Shown: positions 53,523 through 61,926 of the stretch, one piece after another | Numbering within the stretch: the first letter of the stretch is position 1 | Layout of the letters: the number at the start of each line of letters is the position of its first letter | Source of the DNA: Chloroflexota bacterium | GTDB lineage: Bacteria > Chloroflexota > Anaerolineae > Anaerolineales > Villigracilaceae | NCBI GenBank assembly: GCA_016223135.1 | Contig: JACRPQ010000009.1 | Location: 1 to 64,000, forward strand | DNA: 64,000 nt | Reading direction: 5' to 3' | The notes under the pieces: generated by a model | Databases searched by the model: none | What the model was told of the DNA's origin: nothing | The model's input: the letters and a program-made list of their open reading frames with translations, nothing else | Translations under genes and position numbers: made by a program

Positions 53523-55604
53523 TCATCGCACCACAAACGCATCCCTTGCTTCGTCATACAGCAGGAGCATGACCTTTCCCTTGTCAAATACCACTTGATT
53601 GGAAAACGCAAGACGATACTCGTCCGAATCATCCTTGACCCACACCTCCACTTGATGCGCGCCCGGTTCGATTTCCAGGAACTCCAGCGCCGAGATGCGG
53701 CCGTTGCCGCTGATTCCCGAAGGTTTGTAGGTTTCATCGAGCATCGTCATGCTGTCCACCAGGACGCGCACACTCATCGGATAATGCTCGCCGCCGAAAA
53801 TCTTCGCGGGGTCAGCGCCTTCGGGCAGCGCCACCCCTTCGGGAATATCCGCCAGTTGCACCTTCCCCTTTGCGTCCACTGCCACCCGTAGAGCGGACTT
53901 CTCCGCAGCAGACATGCCCGCCTTCACATCCAACGGCAGCGCCAAGGCGAACAGACCCAACAACAGCGCGGTTCCAACCAGTGCGCTTACAAACGAAGGC
54001 ACAAGTTTGTTGCGTCCCTTCACGGGCGGCAGGAGCGGCGCGGTTTTGTTTGCCTGCCCGCGCTCGCTGTGCAATTCGTCCAAAAATTTCGCCACCGTCC
54101 CCGCATCGCCGGGTGTGACCTCCAGCCAGTGCAGTCCCTTCGTCAGCAAGGCGGGACGCAGATGCAGGCGGTTCAAAATCCAATGCGCGTCCTCGCGATT
54201 CAGAGCATCGTCATATGGATGTGACAGGATGACGACATCGCGCGCGCCGTCGCCGTTGAGCAGGGACTTGATCCACTCGATATTGACCGCGCCTACGCTC
54301 GGCAGCACCGCCGTGATGACGCGCGCCGCTTCATCCCCGCCCCAGCCTGTTACTGTGATATGAGGATGCTCCCTCATCCCCTGCCCTTCTTCCTGTGGGA
54401 GAAGGGTGATAGGCAATCCGCCCAATGCCTGCGCGCGTTGACTGGCAAATAGCACTGTGACGGTATGTCCCTCCTTCACCTCGCGGTGTACTGCGCCTCT
54501 CAGGGCGTTGAAGGTTTGCTCGCTGTTATAGCCTCCCTGCAAATGAATCGCATCGGTGGGACAGGCGCCCACGCAAATGCCGCATCCCGTACACTGCGCG
54601 GCGTTGATGACCGCCAGTTTCTGGTAGCCCGAGTTGTCGTTTCGTTGAACCATGCGGATGGCGTCATACGGACATTCGGCGTAGCAGAGAACGCATCCCG
54701 TACACTTGGGATCGGTCACGAGAGCAGGTCCGAGGTCCCGCCCCGAGGCGAGCCAAGGGAGCAGGAACAGGCTTCCGCCGATGAGGATCGCCAGTCCCCA
54801 GAAAATCACGTTGCCCAGTTTGTCTATCAACGGCAGAAAGCCGAGATAGTAGGCGTCCATCGGCACGGATTGAATCAACGTGGAAAGGTCCGCCGGCGCG
54901 AAGGATTGCACGGGTTTGATGAGCGAGAGAACGAGGAGACCGACGGCGGCTTGAATGCTTACCCAGCGCGGCGACCACCAGCGGGCGCGCGAGAGGCGCA
55001 GACCGTGAATGTAAATGCCGAGGAACCCGATGAGCGGAAGAAAGACATGCAGGAAGAGGATGATGACAAAGTTGGAAAACGTGCGCGACTCGATGTCTGC
55101 CGCGATATAGGTGAGACCCGATGAACCTGCCAGCGTTTCCATCATGTATTCGGTCATCCATTGCGCGCGCTGATCCCAGACCAGCCAATAGCCCATCGTG
55201 CCGACCAGCCAGGTGACTGCCAACATAATCCAGCCGCTTGTCCATGCCAGCCAGCGCTGACCCCAGAACTTGTCGCTGACGAGTATCTTGACGAGGTGCA
55301 GGATGGTGAGCAGGATCATCGCGTCGGCGGCGTAGCGGTGCACGCTGCGCATGAGCGAGCCGAACCAATTGGAATCAATTTTTTCGACGGTGGCGTATGC
55401 CACATCCAAACCGGGGCGGTAGATGACCGTGAGGTATGCGCCTGTGGCGATGAGGACGACCAGCATGAAGATGGTCAGCGTGCCGAGGTGATACAACGGA
55501 TTGAAATCCGAGTGGGCGAATCGGTTGATGGAGCCTTCAATGAAAGCCCAGGCTTTTTCAAGTGTGCGTAAGAAACGTCGTTCGGTGTAGAGTTTTTTGG
55601 TCAT
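53523..55604 (-). CDS. Cytochrome b - 2x[4Fe-4S] ferredoxin - MvhD-like fusion protein
   Basis: 693 residues from the ATG at 55604. Residues 1-285 are a cytochrome-b-type membrane part with heme His in HRYAADAMILLTILHLVKIL and FLHVFLPLIGFLGIYIHGL. Two ferredoxin clusters follow, CTGCVLCYAECP (about 299-310) and CTGCGICVGACP (about 337-348). Then a region like the small iron-sulfur subunit MvhD (VEWIKSLLNGDGARDVVIL-like, without its Cys), a membrane helix near 485, and an outer domain. It probably passes electrons between quinones and a low-potential or other carrier. Contains an in-frame R8 repeat. Confidence 0.78.
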   Translation of the reverse strand: MTKKLYTERRFLRTLEKAWAFIEGSINRFAHSDFNPLYHLGTLTIFMLVVLIATGAYLTVIYRPGLDVAYATVEKIDSNWFGSLMRSVHRYAADAMILLTILHLVKILVSDKFWGQRWLAWTSGWIMLAVTWLVGTMGYWLVWDQRAQWMTEYMMETLAGSSGLTYIAADIESRTFSNFVIILFLHVFLPLIGFLGIYIHGLRLSRARWWSPRWVSIQAAVGLLVLSLIKPVQSFAPADLSTLIQSVPMDAYYLGFLPLIDKLGNVIFWGLAILIGGSLFLLPWLASGRDLGPALVTDPKCTGCVLCYAECPYDAIRMVQRNDNSGYQKLAVINAAQCTGCGICVGACPTDAIHLQGGYNSEQTFNALRGAVHREVKEGHTVTVLFASQRAQALGGLPITLLPQEEGQGMREHPHITVTGWGGDEAARVITAVLPSVGAVNIEWIKSLLNGDGARDVVILSHPYDDALNREDAHWILNRLHLRPALLTKGLHWLEVTPGDAGTVAKFLDELHSERGQANKTAPLLPPVKGRNKLVPSFVSALVGTALLLGLFALALPLDVKAGMSAAEKSALRVAVDAKGKVQLADIPEGVALPEGADPAKIFGGEHYPMSVRVLVDSMTMLDETYKPSGISGNGRISALEFLEIEPGAHQVEVWVKDDSDEYRLAFSNQVVFDKGKVMLLLYDEARDAFVVR
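54367..54412 (-). repeat. In-frame R8 repeat inside the cytochrome b fusion gene
   Basis: CCCTTCTTCC and GGGAGAAGGG are inverted with one mismatch; the flank CCCTCATCCCCTG matches the R8 copy in the copper ATPase gene. Translated it reads LLPQEEGQGMRE (about residues 398-412), just after the ferredoxin domain. Confidence 0.6.
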
Positions 55605-55627
55605 CAATGATTTTCCAGAAGATTTTT

Positions 55628-55790
55628 TTCACCACGAAGGTCACAAAGTACACGAAGGAAAGAAACCACGAAGTTCTATTTTTACTAACCACCCGACACT
55701 TTTGTTTCAGGGCACAGATGAACGCTGACTTACGCTGATTTAAGTTGTTTTTTTTCTGCGTTTATCTGCGTTTTTCAGCGTCCCATTTGA
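55628..55790 (+). repeat. Repeat-filled gap (R6 and a CACGAAGG element)
   Basis: CACCACGAAGGTCACAAAG and TACACGAAGG come first; then ACACTTTTGTTTCAGG to CTTACGCTGATTTAAG (55696-55744) is the inverted copy of 24044-24093; then TCTGCGTTTATCTGCG. No gene is visible in 55608-55848. Confidence 0.6.
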
Positions 55791-55848
55791 AACTGTCAGG
55801 TCGCTAGTTTTTTTACCTTTGAGATCGTTGTGCCCTTTGTGTTTAGAT

Positions 55849-58284
55849 TTATTCCTCATCCAGCAAGGGATATCTGTTCATCCGCGTGGCGTTGACTGTG
55901 ACGAAGATACTGCTCATCACCATTGCCAGCGCGGCGAAGACGGGCTGCATCACTCCTGCCATCGCCAGCCCCACGCCGACGATGTTATAGATGAACGCCC
56001 AGCCGAGATTTTCCCGCACGCGGCGCATGGCTGTTTTCGATAGGTCGAACAGCCATGGGATTGCGCGCAGGTCGTCGCGCATCAACACCACATCGGCGGC
56101 GGTGCGCGCCACGTCTGTGCCGTGATTCATTGCCAGCCCGATTGTGGAGGCGGCGAGCGCGGGTCCGTCGTTGATGCCATCGCCGATCATGGCAGTATGC
56201 CCGACCAGATGCGACATCTTCCCATCGGGGCTTAACCCTGCGTGAACGGGAATGCCCAGCGCCTGTTCCCACTTCCTGCCTGCTTGTGCCTCGTCGCCTG
56301 TCAACACGCCGAGACTGAGTCCGCGAGCCCTCAACTGATTCAACACATCCCTCGCCTCCTCGCGGACCGTCTCGCCGAGCCCCACCAATCCCTGCACCTG
56401 CCCATCCCACCCCGCAAAGACAACCACCTGCCCTGCCTCTCTCATGGTTTCCGCGCGTTGATTTATCTCGTTTGAAATTGTGAAGCCCTGCTGTGTGAGC
56501 AAGCGTTCGCTGCCAATGACAACGTGTAATTGGTTGGTTATTGGTAATTCGGCGGTGACGCCCATGCCAGGGATGACTTTGAAGGATACAGGCTTGATGA
56601 GTTCAACCCGATTTGCTTTGGCAAACTCGACAATGGCTTTGGCAAGCGGATGTTCCGATTCATTTTCCACAGAGCCGATAATTTGAAGAACGGCTTTTTC
56701 CCTCACCCCTAACCCCTCTCCCCACGGGAGAGGGGGATTCTGGCTCCCTTCTCCCCTGGGGAGAAGGGCCGGGGATGAGGGCACAAACACCTCCCTCACC
56801 CGCATCGGCAATTTGGTCAACGTGCCTGTCTTGTCGAAGAAGACCTTCTCCACCTTTGCCAGCCGCTCCAATGCCGACGTGCTCCGCAGGAGGATGCCCG
56901 ACTCGGCGGCGCGACCGAGCGAGAGCCACAACGTCAATGGGGTTGCCAGCCCCAGCGCGCAAGGACAGGCAATCAACAGCACCGATAGCGCCACGAGCAA
57001 TCCCTCTTCGACGCCTGCTTGATGATTCCAAAACAGGAATGCAATCGCCGCCAGACTCAACGCAATGGGAGTCATCCACGCCGACAACTTGTCCGCCAGG
57101 CGTTCGAGCGGAGAGCGATTCCACAGCGCCTGATGCAGTAAACGGCTAATCTGCCCGGCAGTAGTGGAGTCGCCGACAGCGGTGGCGATGACCTCGAAAC
57201 TGCCGTCCAGGCTCAAGGTCCCAGCCTGAACCGCATCGCCGGGACGGTGAGTCACGGGACGAGGCTCCCCCGTCAGCAGGGATTTGTCCACGTCTCCTTC
57301 GCCACTGGCGATGAGTCCATCCACAGGGAACTTTTCGCCGGGGCGCACGCGCACGCGCTGACCTGCGCGCAAGTCTGAAACGCGAACGACTTTATCGCCT
57401 TCGGGGGTGACAACCGTTGCCTCATCGGGAATCTGTTCGAGCAGGCGCGTCACTGCCTGATTGCTGGATTTGTGTGCCTGCATTTCGAGCCAGCGCCCAA
57501 TTGAAACCAAAAAGATGAGCATGGTTGCCGTGTCGAAATACAAACCGCCATGCCCCACGATTAGATTACGGATCGATAATCCAAACGCGGAAAACGTGCC
57601 GATGGTGATAAGCGTGTGGATGTTGGGCTGCCCGCGCAGCAAACTCGCCAAGCCTGCCCGCAAAATCGGCAACCCAAGCAGGATCAAAACAGGCAGGCTG
57701 GTGACGAGCATCATCACTTGAAAGAAATCCACCAGCGGCTGCGATTCGGGCGTTGCCCAGCCCATGATTTCACGGGCGTAAATCCCCGCGCCTACGATCA
57801 TGTCGTGCAGCACCATCACGCCGCCAATCAGCAGACGCGTGAAAAACGTCTCTTCCTCATCGTATGGTTTTTCATTGGGAAGAGCGGCTTTGTAGCCGAG
57901 CGAACGGATACGCTTTTTTAGTGATTGGTAATTGGTAATTTTTGGATCGTAGGTGATATTGGCTTGCCCCTGGATGAAACTGACTTCCGCATCCACCACG
58001 CCTTTTGTCCGTTTGAGTTGTTCGCCCACCAGCCACGCGCAGGAGGAACACCACATGCCGCTGAGGCCCAATGTGACGTTCTGCGCTTCTCCCCGGACCT
58101 CGGAACGGGTGGCGGTTTCAGACGCCTTCTGCGGCGCTTCGGCTAGGAGCGCCGCCACCTCGCGGCACGAGGGACAGCAGAACACATCCCCGCGTTGATT
58201 GGTGAGGGGATGCAGAGTCGTCAGCCCGCACACCGAACAGGTGACGAGGGAACGTGAGGAGGAGGCGGTGGTTGCGAGGGTCAT
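55849..58284 (-). CDS. Copper-translocating P1B ATPase, CcoI/FixI-type
   Basis: 811 residues. N-terminal Cys cluster TCSVCGLTTL...FCCPSC, an HMA domain with MWCSSC, then transport core motifs SLLTGEP, CPCALGLATP, DKTGTLT and MIGDGINDGPAL. The N-terminal Cys cluster plus HMA is the layout of CcoI ATPases that supply copper for heme-copper oxidases, and this gene lies among them. Three in-frame repeat insertions are present. No clear Shine-Dalgarno; R2 repeats lie upstream. Confidence 0.87.
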   Translation of the reverse strand: MTLATTASSSRSLVTCSVCGLTTLHPLTNQRGDVFCCPSCREVAALLAEAPQKASETATRSEVRGEAQNVTLGLSGMWCSSCAWLVGEQLKRTKGVVDAEVSFIQGQANITYDPKITNYQSLKKRIRSLGYKAALPNEKPYDEEETFFTRLLIGGVMVLHDMIVGAGIYAREIMGWATPESQPLVDFFQVMMLVTSLPVLILLGLPILRAGLASLLRGQPNIHTLITIGTFSAFGLSIRNLIVGHGGLYFDTATMLIFLVSIGRWLEMQAHKSSNQAVTRLLEQIPDEATVVTPEGDKVVRVSDLRAGQRVRVRPGEKFPVDGLIASGEGDVDKSLLTGEPRPVTHRPGDAVQAGTLSLDGSFEVIATAVGDSTTAGQISRLLHQALWNRSPLERLADKLSAWMTPIALSLAAIAFLFWNHQAGVEEGLLVALSVLLIACPCALGLATPLTLWLSLGRAAESGILLRSTSALERLAKVEKVFFDKTGTLTKLPMRVREVFVPSSPALLPRGEGSQNPPLPWGEGLGVREKAVLQIIGSVENESEHPLAKAIVEFAKANRVELIKPVSFKVIPGMGVTAELPITNQLHVVIGSERLLTQQGFTISNEINQRAETMREAGQVVVFAGWDGQVQGLVGLGETVREEARDVLNQLRARGLSLGVLTGDEAQAGRKWEQALGIPVHAGLSPDGKMSHLVGHTAMIGDGINDGPALAASTIGLAMNHGTDVARTAADVVLMRDDLRAIPWLFDLSKTAMRRVRENLGWAFIYNIVGVGLAMAGVMQPVFAALAMVMSSIFVTVNATRMNRYPLLDEE
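56526..56552 (-). repeat. In-frame R1 repeat in the copper ATPase gene
   Basis: TAATTGGTTGGTTATTGGTA is an R1-type sequence. In the protein it reads ELPITNNQLH-like (about residues 577-586), between GVTA and VVIGSERLL, where related ATPases have a short Val-Asp-Gly turn. Confidence 0.55.
56698..56786 (-). repeat. In-frame double R8 repeat in the copper ATPase gene
   Basis: Two palindromes stand head to head: CCCCTCTCCCCACGGGAGAG and CCCTTCTCCCCTGGGGAGAA. They encode about 29 residues (about 499-528) with two LLPRGEG / LPWGEGLGVRE segments between REVFVPS and KAVLQIIGSVE. The frame is kept. Confidence 0.7.
57918..57945 (-). repeat. In-frame R1 repeat in the HMA domain of the copper ATPase
   Basis: TTAGTGATTGGTAATTGGTA plus ATTTTT encodes KITNYQSL (about residues 113-121), in the loop between strand 3 and the last helix of the HMA domain (before KKRIRSLGYKA). 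Confidence 0.55.
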
Positions 58285-58310
58285 ATTTGTTCCGAGTTGC
58301 GTATTCCGTG

Positions 58311-58366
58311 TTTACTTGTGTACTTGTGTACTTGTGTACCTGTATACCTGTGTACCTGTATACTTC
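58311..58366 (+). repeat. R2 repeat array between two minus-strand genes
   Basis: TTTACTTGTGTACTTGTGTA is followed by CCTGTATACCTGTGTACCTG; three GTGTACTT units turn into TACCTG units. It lies upstream of the ATPase gene. Confidence 0.65.
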
Positions 58367-58371
58367 TCCAT

Positions 58372-59043
58372 CTACCAAAGCATGAACGAGCCAAGCATAA
58401 AATGCTCCATCCAACCCAGCGCAGCGAACCCGCGCATGGCGAACTGGAAGCCGAAGATCATCATCACAAGGGAAGCGAGGCTTCTTGACCAGTTTCTTGA
58501 AACCGTTTTTTGCGCGAGCCATTTCACGGCGAACAGACTCGGTACAGTGGCGGCGCCAAACACAATCATGTTCAACGCGCCTTGTAACGCGCTGGCTGAG
58601 GCAATGGCAGGTATCAATGCGGTAAGGACGAGCCCGCAGGGGAGCAAGCCCCATATCATGCCTGCTGCAAACGGCGCGGGGGCGCGCAGTCCGCGCATGG
58701 TTTGTCCCCATTTGGCGACGATGGTTGATAAGAATAATTCAGGCGATTTGGCAAGTCCAATGAAAGCGAACGCCATGTAAAAGGCGAGGACGGCGAAAAG
58801 CATCGAGAGCAGTCCCTGCAGGCGCGGCAGGGGGGTGGAGAAAAGGCTCAGGGTCTCGCCGAGCAAGCCAAAGGTCAAGCCGAGAAGCGCATACGTGAAC
58901 AAACGTCCCGCATGGGCAAGCATCCAGGAGCGGTTGTTTCCCTGAAAGGCGGGTTGGCGGTCGAGAAGGATAATCACGGCGCTGCACATCCCCACGCAGT
59001 GACCGAGGCTTCCGAGCAATCCCAAAAGAAAAGATGTCAGCAT
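58372..59043 (-). CDS. TauE/SafE-like membrane protein (heme-copper assembly type)
   Basis: 223 residues, about six hydrophobic helices. LGSLGHCVGMCSAVIILL has the His-Cys-x-Gly-Met-Cys motif of the family found beside CcoI genes, and GLLPCGLVLTALIPAIASA gives the second repeat. Probably involved in copper or thiol transfer for oxidase assembly; that is by association. Next to the ATPase gene on one side and the heme-copper subunit I gene on the other. Confidence 0.8.
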   Translation of the reverse strand: MLTSFLLGLLGSLGHCVGMCSAVIILLDRQPAFQGNNRSWMLAHAGRLFTYALLGLTFGLLGETLSLFSTPLPRLQGLLSMLFAVLAFYMAFAFIGLAKSPELFLSTIVAKWGQTMRGLRAPAPFAAGMIWGLLPCGLVLTALIPAIASASALQGALNMIVFGAATVPSLFAVKWLAQKTVSRNWSRSLASLVMMIFGFQFAMRGFAALGWMEHFMLGSFMLW

Positions 59044-59069
59044 GATAAACCGCTAAAGCCAAGCAAGGA

Positions 59070-59104
59070 AAGACTTCGGAAGTCTACAAGACTTCCGAAG
59101 TCTT
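59070..59104. terminator. Long perfect hairpin after heme-copper subunit I
   Basis: AAGACTTCGGAAGTCT (59070-59085) pairs perfectly with 59089-59104, loop ACA. On the minus strand it follows the subunit I stop and can end or weaken transcription into the assembly genes. T-run is short (CTT), so strength is uncertain. Confidence 0.6.
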
Positions 59105-59111
59105 CACAAAC

Positions 59112-60836
59112 CTATCGAATGAACCACGTCCTGCCCAACAGCCACCAGTTGGTGAGGTAATAGACTGCGAACCAGACGAGGAAGGCAAAGACGAGGACGA
59201 GTGTGCCGCGCGGCTGGTTCTGCTTGTCCTCCATTTGCTGGTCGGTCAGTTTGGTGGACTCAAGCAGGGGATTGTGCGTGCCAGCCGTGAGGAGCAGGCT
59301 GCTCGCTTCCAAACGCGGACCCGTCAGGATGGATACCAGCACGACGGTCACGTACATGATGCCGCCAGCGACTGCAATCAACGCGCCAATGCCCAGGATG
59401 GCGAGCGTGAGGTTGACGGTGCCGGGAATTGCGCCGGAGAAGGTGATGTCCCAGTTGCGGCGGGAGACGCCCTGCAGACCGCTGGTAATCATGCCGAGGG
59501 AGACCAGCATGGTGCCAAAGCCGAAGACGTAGGGCTGCCAGGTTGCCCACTTCTTGAGTTTCAATTCCTTACGGAAGATGAGCGGGATGACGTAGTAGGT
59601 GAAGCCCATGAAGGCGGTGGTCGTGCCGCCGACAACGGTGGCATGGAAGTGACCGGGCAGGCGCAGGGTGTTGTGCGCCAGCATGTTGATTTGTTCCGTG
59701 CCGATGGTGACGCCGGTCACGCCGCCGATCCAGCCGAACAGGATCATGGACATGACCAGCGCGCCGAAGCCCGGTTCGTTCCATGGTCCATTGCGGAGCC
59801 AGCCAAACAGACCTTTGCGATAGCCTTTGGCGCGCAATGCCACTTCCATCGCGGCGGGGATCGAGAAAGCGTGCATCATTGAACCCAGCACGGCGAGGTA
59901 CATGGCGTAGGAGGTGTTGACGGCTTTCCAGCCGAAGGTCAGACCGGGGTCAACCAGCAGGTGATGCGCCGAGCCGAGGTTGATGAAGAACAGGTACAGG
60001 ATGAAGGCGAGACGCGAGAACTTTTCGTTGAGCGGGCGGATGCCGACGGTCATCTGCGCCAGCGCATACCAGATGGCGACCATGGCGGCAAGGTTGACCT
60101 GCTGCGCGGGGTGTCCGAACCCCCAGAAGAAGTTGCGGTAGATGCCGGGATCGAGGTCCATCAGCCCAAGCGACCAGAAAAAGGCAGGTACGATCGCCGC
60201 CGCGCCTTCGAGCAGGGTGTAGGTGGCAAGAATGGCGGCGGTCATCAAGCCGAAGACCACGAGCGGAAGCGAACCCTCGAAGCGTTTCTCGCGTTTGGCA
60301 ACCACGATGTTGATGAAGAACGTGATGACCGCAATCAACGCGCCGACCGCGAACAGGATGTAACTCAGATAGAACAGCGGATGCGCTTTCATTGGCACGT
60401 AGGCGGTGAAGGTCACGATGCTGTTGGTGTCGAACAGCACTACGAAGTTTGCCATCAGCCCGCCGACGGTCATCAGGATGAAGCCGAGCCAGGCAAGTTT
60501 GGGCGCGGCGTGACGCGCGTTCAACAGCACGGTCGAGCCGAAGTGCAAGCCCGCCATCTCGAAGAACACGATCCACGCCACCAGCATGTCAATGCCGTGC
60601 AGCGTGAGCAGGCGGTAGAACCAGAGCGCATCGAGCAAATGGATCGCCTGCCAGCGGGTCAACGCAATCAACAACGCAGCGATGCCGCCCAGCACCAGAC
60701 ACACGACAGCCATTACGGCGTTGGCGATGACCAGCCGCTCAGTGTGCATGTCCACTTTGAGCGTGGTGACGGGGCAGGCGCGATACTCGTCCTTGGCGCC
60801 TGCTGCCCAGGGGAAGGTGGGGGAAAGTGCAGACAT
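59112..60836 (-). CDS. Heme-copper reductase subunit I, B-type; Gln at the active-site Tyr position (NO-reductase-like)
   Basis: 574 residues, about 13 hydrophobic helices. Low-spin heme His80 (LTLHG) and His398, high-spin heme His396 (LPGHFHATV), CuB ligands His242 (GFGHPAQQVN), His291 and His292 (SAHHLLVDPG). The ba3 oxidases have HPIVY, with Tyr cross-linked to His; here the Tyr place is Gln246. Loss of that Tyr is a feature of non-canonical NO reductases in this superfamily, so NO reduction is more likely than O2 reduction. Start 12 bases after subunit II. Confidence 0.85.
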   Translation of the reverse strand: MSALSPTFPWAAGAKDEYRACPVTTLKVDMHTERLVIANAVMAVVCLVLGGIAALLIALTRWQAIHLLDALWFYRLLTLHGIDMLVAWIVFFEMAGLHFGSTVLLNARHAAPKLAWLGFILMTVGGLMANFVVLFDTNSIVTFTAYVPMKAHPLFYLSYILFAVGALIAVITFFINIVVAKREKRFEGSLPLVVFGLMTAAILATYTLLEGAAAIVPAFFWSLGLMDLDPGIYRNFFWGFGHPAQQVNLAAMVAIWYALAQMTVGIRPLNEKFSRLAFILYLFFINLGSAHHLLVDPGLTFGWKAVNTSYAMYLAVLGSMMHAFSIPAAMEVALRAKGYRKGLFGWLRNGPWNEPGFGALVMSMILFGWIGGVTGVTIGTEQINMLAHNTLRLPGHFHATVVGGTTTAFMGFTYYVIPLIFRKELKLKKWATWQPYVFGFGTMLVSLGMITSGLQGVSRRNWDITFSGAIPGTVNLTLAILGIGALIAVAGGIMYVTVVLVSILTGPRLEASSLLLTAGTHNPLLESTKLTDQQMEDKQNQPRGTLVLVFAFLVWFAVYYLTNWWLLGRTWFIR

Positions 60837-60847
60837 TACATCGCCTC

Positions 60848-61366
60848 CTATTTCACAATAATTTTGCCGATCATCGTGTGATGACCCAGAAAACAGTATT
60901 CATTGCATACAATGGTAAATTCGCCCGTAGTGGTCGGTGTGATGGTGGCGACATAATCGTACCCCGGCACCACTTGTAAATTGATGTTCACAGGCTGGAG
61001 CGAAAAGCCGTGGTTGTAATCCATCGAGGAAACATGCAGACGGTATTCCTTGCCCTTTTCCAATTGCAAAATGGGATACCATTGCCAGGTGCTGGCGCGC
61101 AGGTACACGTCACTGCCGGGCGGCGGTGCGACAATGGGAACCCCGTTCTCCTCGCCGACCTGATACGTCGCCACAAACTCATTTACCTTGGCGGCATAAT
61201 CCTGCGGCGTGGTGCGGTACGTTTCCGTCGGTACGTTCTGTTTCCCCATGAAATACCAAAGCGGCATCATAATCGTCAGGAAAATGCACCAGACCAATGC
61301 CACTGTCAGCCAGGTCTTCTCCAGCCGACCCATCGGCTTCCACCAGGTTTGTTCAGGAGCCAACAT
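60848..61366 (-). CDS. Heme-copper reductase subunit II with CuA site
   Basis: 172 residues. One N-terminal membrane helix (about 18-40), then a cupredoxin domain. All CuA ligands are present: His119 (DYNHGFS), Cys154, Cys158, His162 and Met165 (CNEYCFLGHHTM), with Glu156 as carbonyl ligand. It takes electrons from a cytochrome c, perhaps that at 61964. GGAGAAGAGAT-type site upstream. Confidence 0.93.
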   Translation of the reverse strand: MLAPEQTWWKPMGRLEKTWLTVALVWCIFLTIMMPLWYFMGKQNVPTETYRTTPQDYAAKVNEFVATYQVGEENGVPIVAPPPGSDVYLRASTWQWYPILQLEKGKEYRLHVSSMDYNHGFSLQPVNINLQVVPGYDYVATITPTTTGEFTIVCNEYCFLGHHTMIGKIIVK

Positions 61367-61391
61367 AATCTCTTCTCCTTTCGGGTTCCGC

Positions 61392-61550
61392 CTATGGAAC
61401 AGGCGGCACGTTTAACAGGTCATAAATCCCCCAGGCGTTATAGATCAATCCGCTGATCAACAGCGACAGCAGAAACAACAGCCAGATGTTATCGAACATC
61501 TTTTGCCATTTCTTGGCGGACGCGTCCTCATGCTTTTCCTTCTCAGACAT
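61392..61550 (-). CDS. Small single-helix subunit of the heme-copper reductase
   Basis: 52 residues, below usual gene-finder limits. Charged N-terminus MSEKEKHEDASAKKWQKMFD, then one helix (about 22-40, IWLLFLLSLLISGLIYNAW) and GIYDLLNVPPVP. AAGGAGATGACC gives a strong ribosome binding site. Such one-helix proteins (subunit IIa type) accompany B-type heme-copper enzymes. It is the first gene of the operon. Confidence 0.8.
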   Translation of the reverse strand: MSEKEKHEDASAKKWQKMFDNIWLLFLLSLLISGLIYNAWGIYDLLNVPPVP

Positions 61551-61603
61551 GGTCATCTCCTTTTAGTGTTCATTTTCACAAAGTTTATCTATTTAGTATT
61601 CTT

Positions 61604-61646
61604 ATTGTAGTAAATAAGCCGCGCTGATGCTGTAACAAAAGTCACA
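61604..61646 (-). promoter_or_regulatory. Activator-dependent promoter of the heme-copper operon
   Basis: On the minus strand TGTGACTTTTGTTACA (61631-61646) is a near-perfect palindrome of Crp/Fnr type. The -10 box TACAAT occupies 61604-61609. With a start at about 61597 the palindrome centre lies at -41.5, the class II activator position. There is no good -35 box. Confidence 0.7.
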
Positions 61647-61882
61647 AGAACCCGGGGAAAACTGATCGGACGTTTCGCTTCTTTCCCCGCCGATACCTGC
61701 TTCCCCTCAAGGGGCTTTCTCCACCCCTCAAGCGGATTCCCTTTTGTGACGGCGCACATCAAGCCTTCTTTCCCCTTACCCCTTTGCGCTCAAAACTGCC
61801 ACTGGAAAACATCCTGAAAGTTTGCATGCGCTTGGAATCCGCTTCCGCCATCGAGGCGAGGCGCCAAATTACATGCCAGCAT

Positions 61883-61926
61883 CAGTGACTTAAGTCACTG
61901 TATTGATGATTCAATTTGCATATAAT
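61883..61926 (+). promoter_or_regulatory. Activator-dependent promoter of the cytochrome c gene
   Basis: CAGTGACTTAAGTCACTG (61883-61900) is a perfect 18-bp palindrome, and TATAAT is at 61921-61926. With a start at about 61933 the palindrome centre is at -41.5, and there is no -35 box. Both half-sites share GTGAC with the site at 61631-61646. The rest of the 61551-61963 gap shows no gene. Confidence 0.75.

Noticed and set aside
61650-61880. A small RNA or tRNA in the gap before the cytochrome c gene
   Set aside because: Some short inverted repeats (CCCCTCAAGGGG) are present, but no tRNA-like fold, no terminator and no promoter of its own could be made out.
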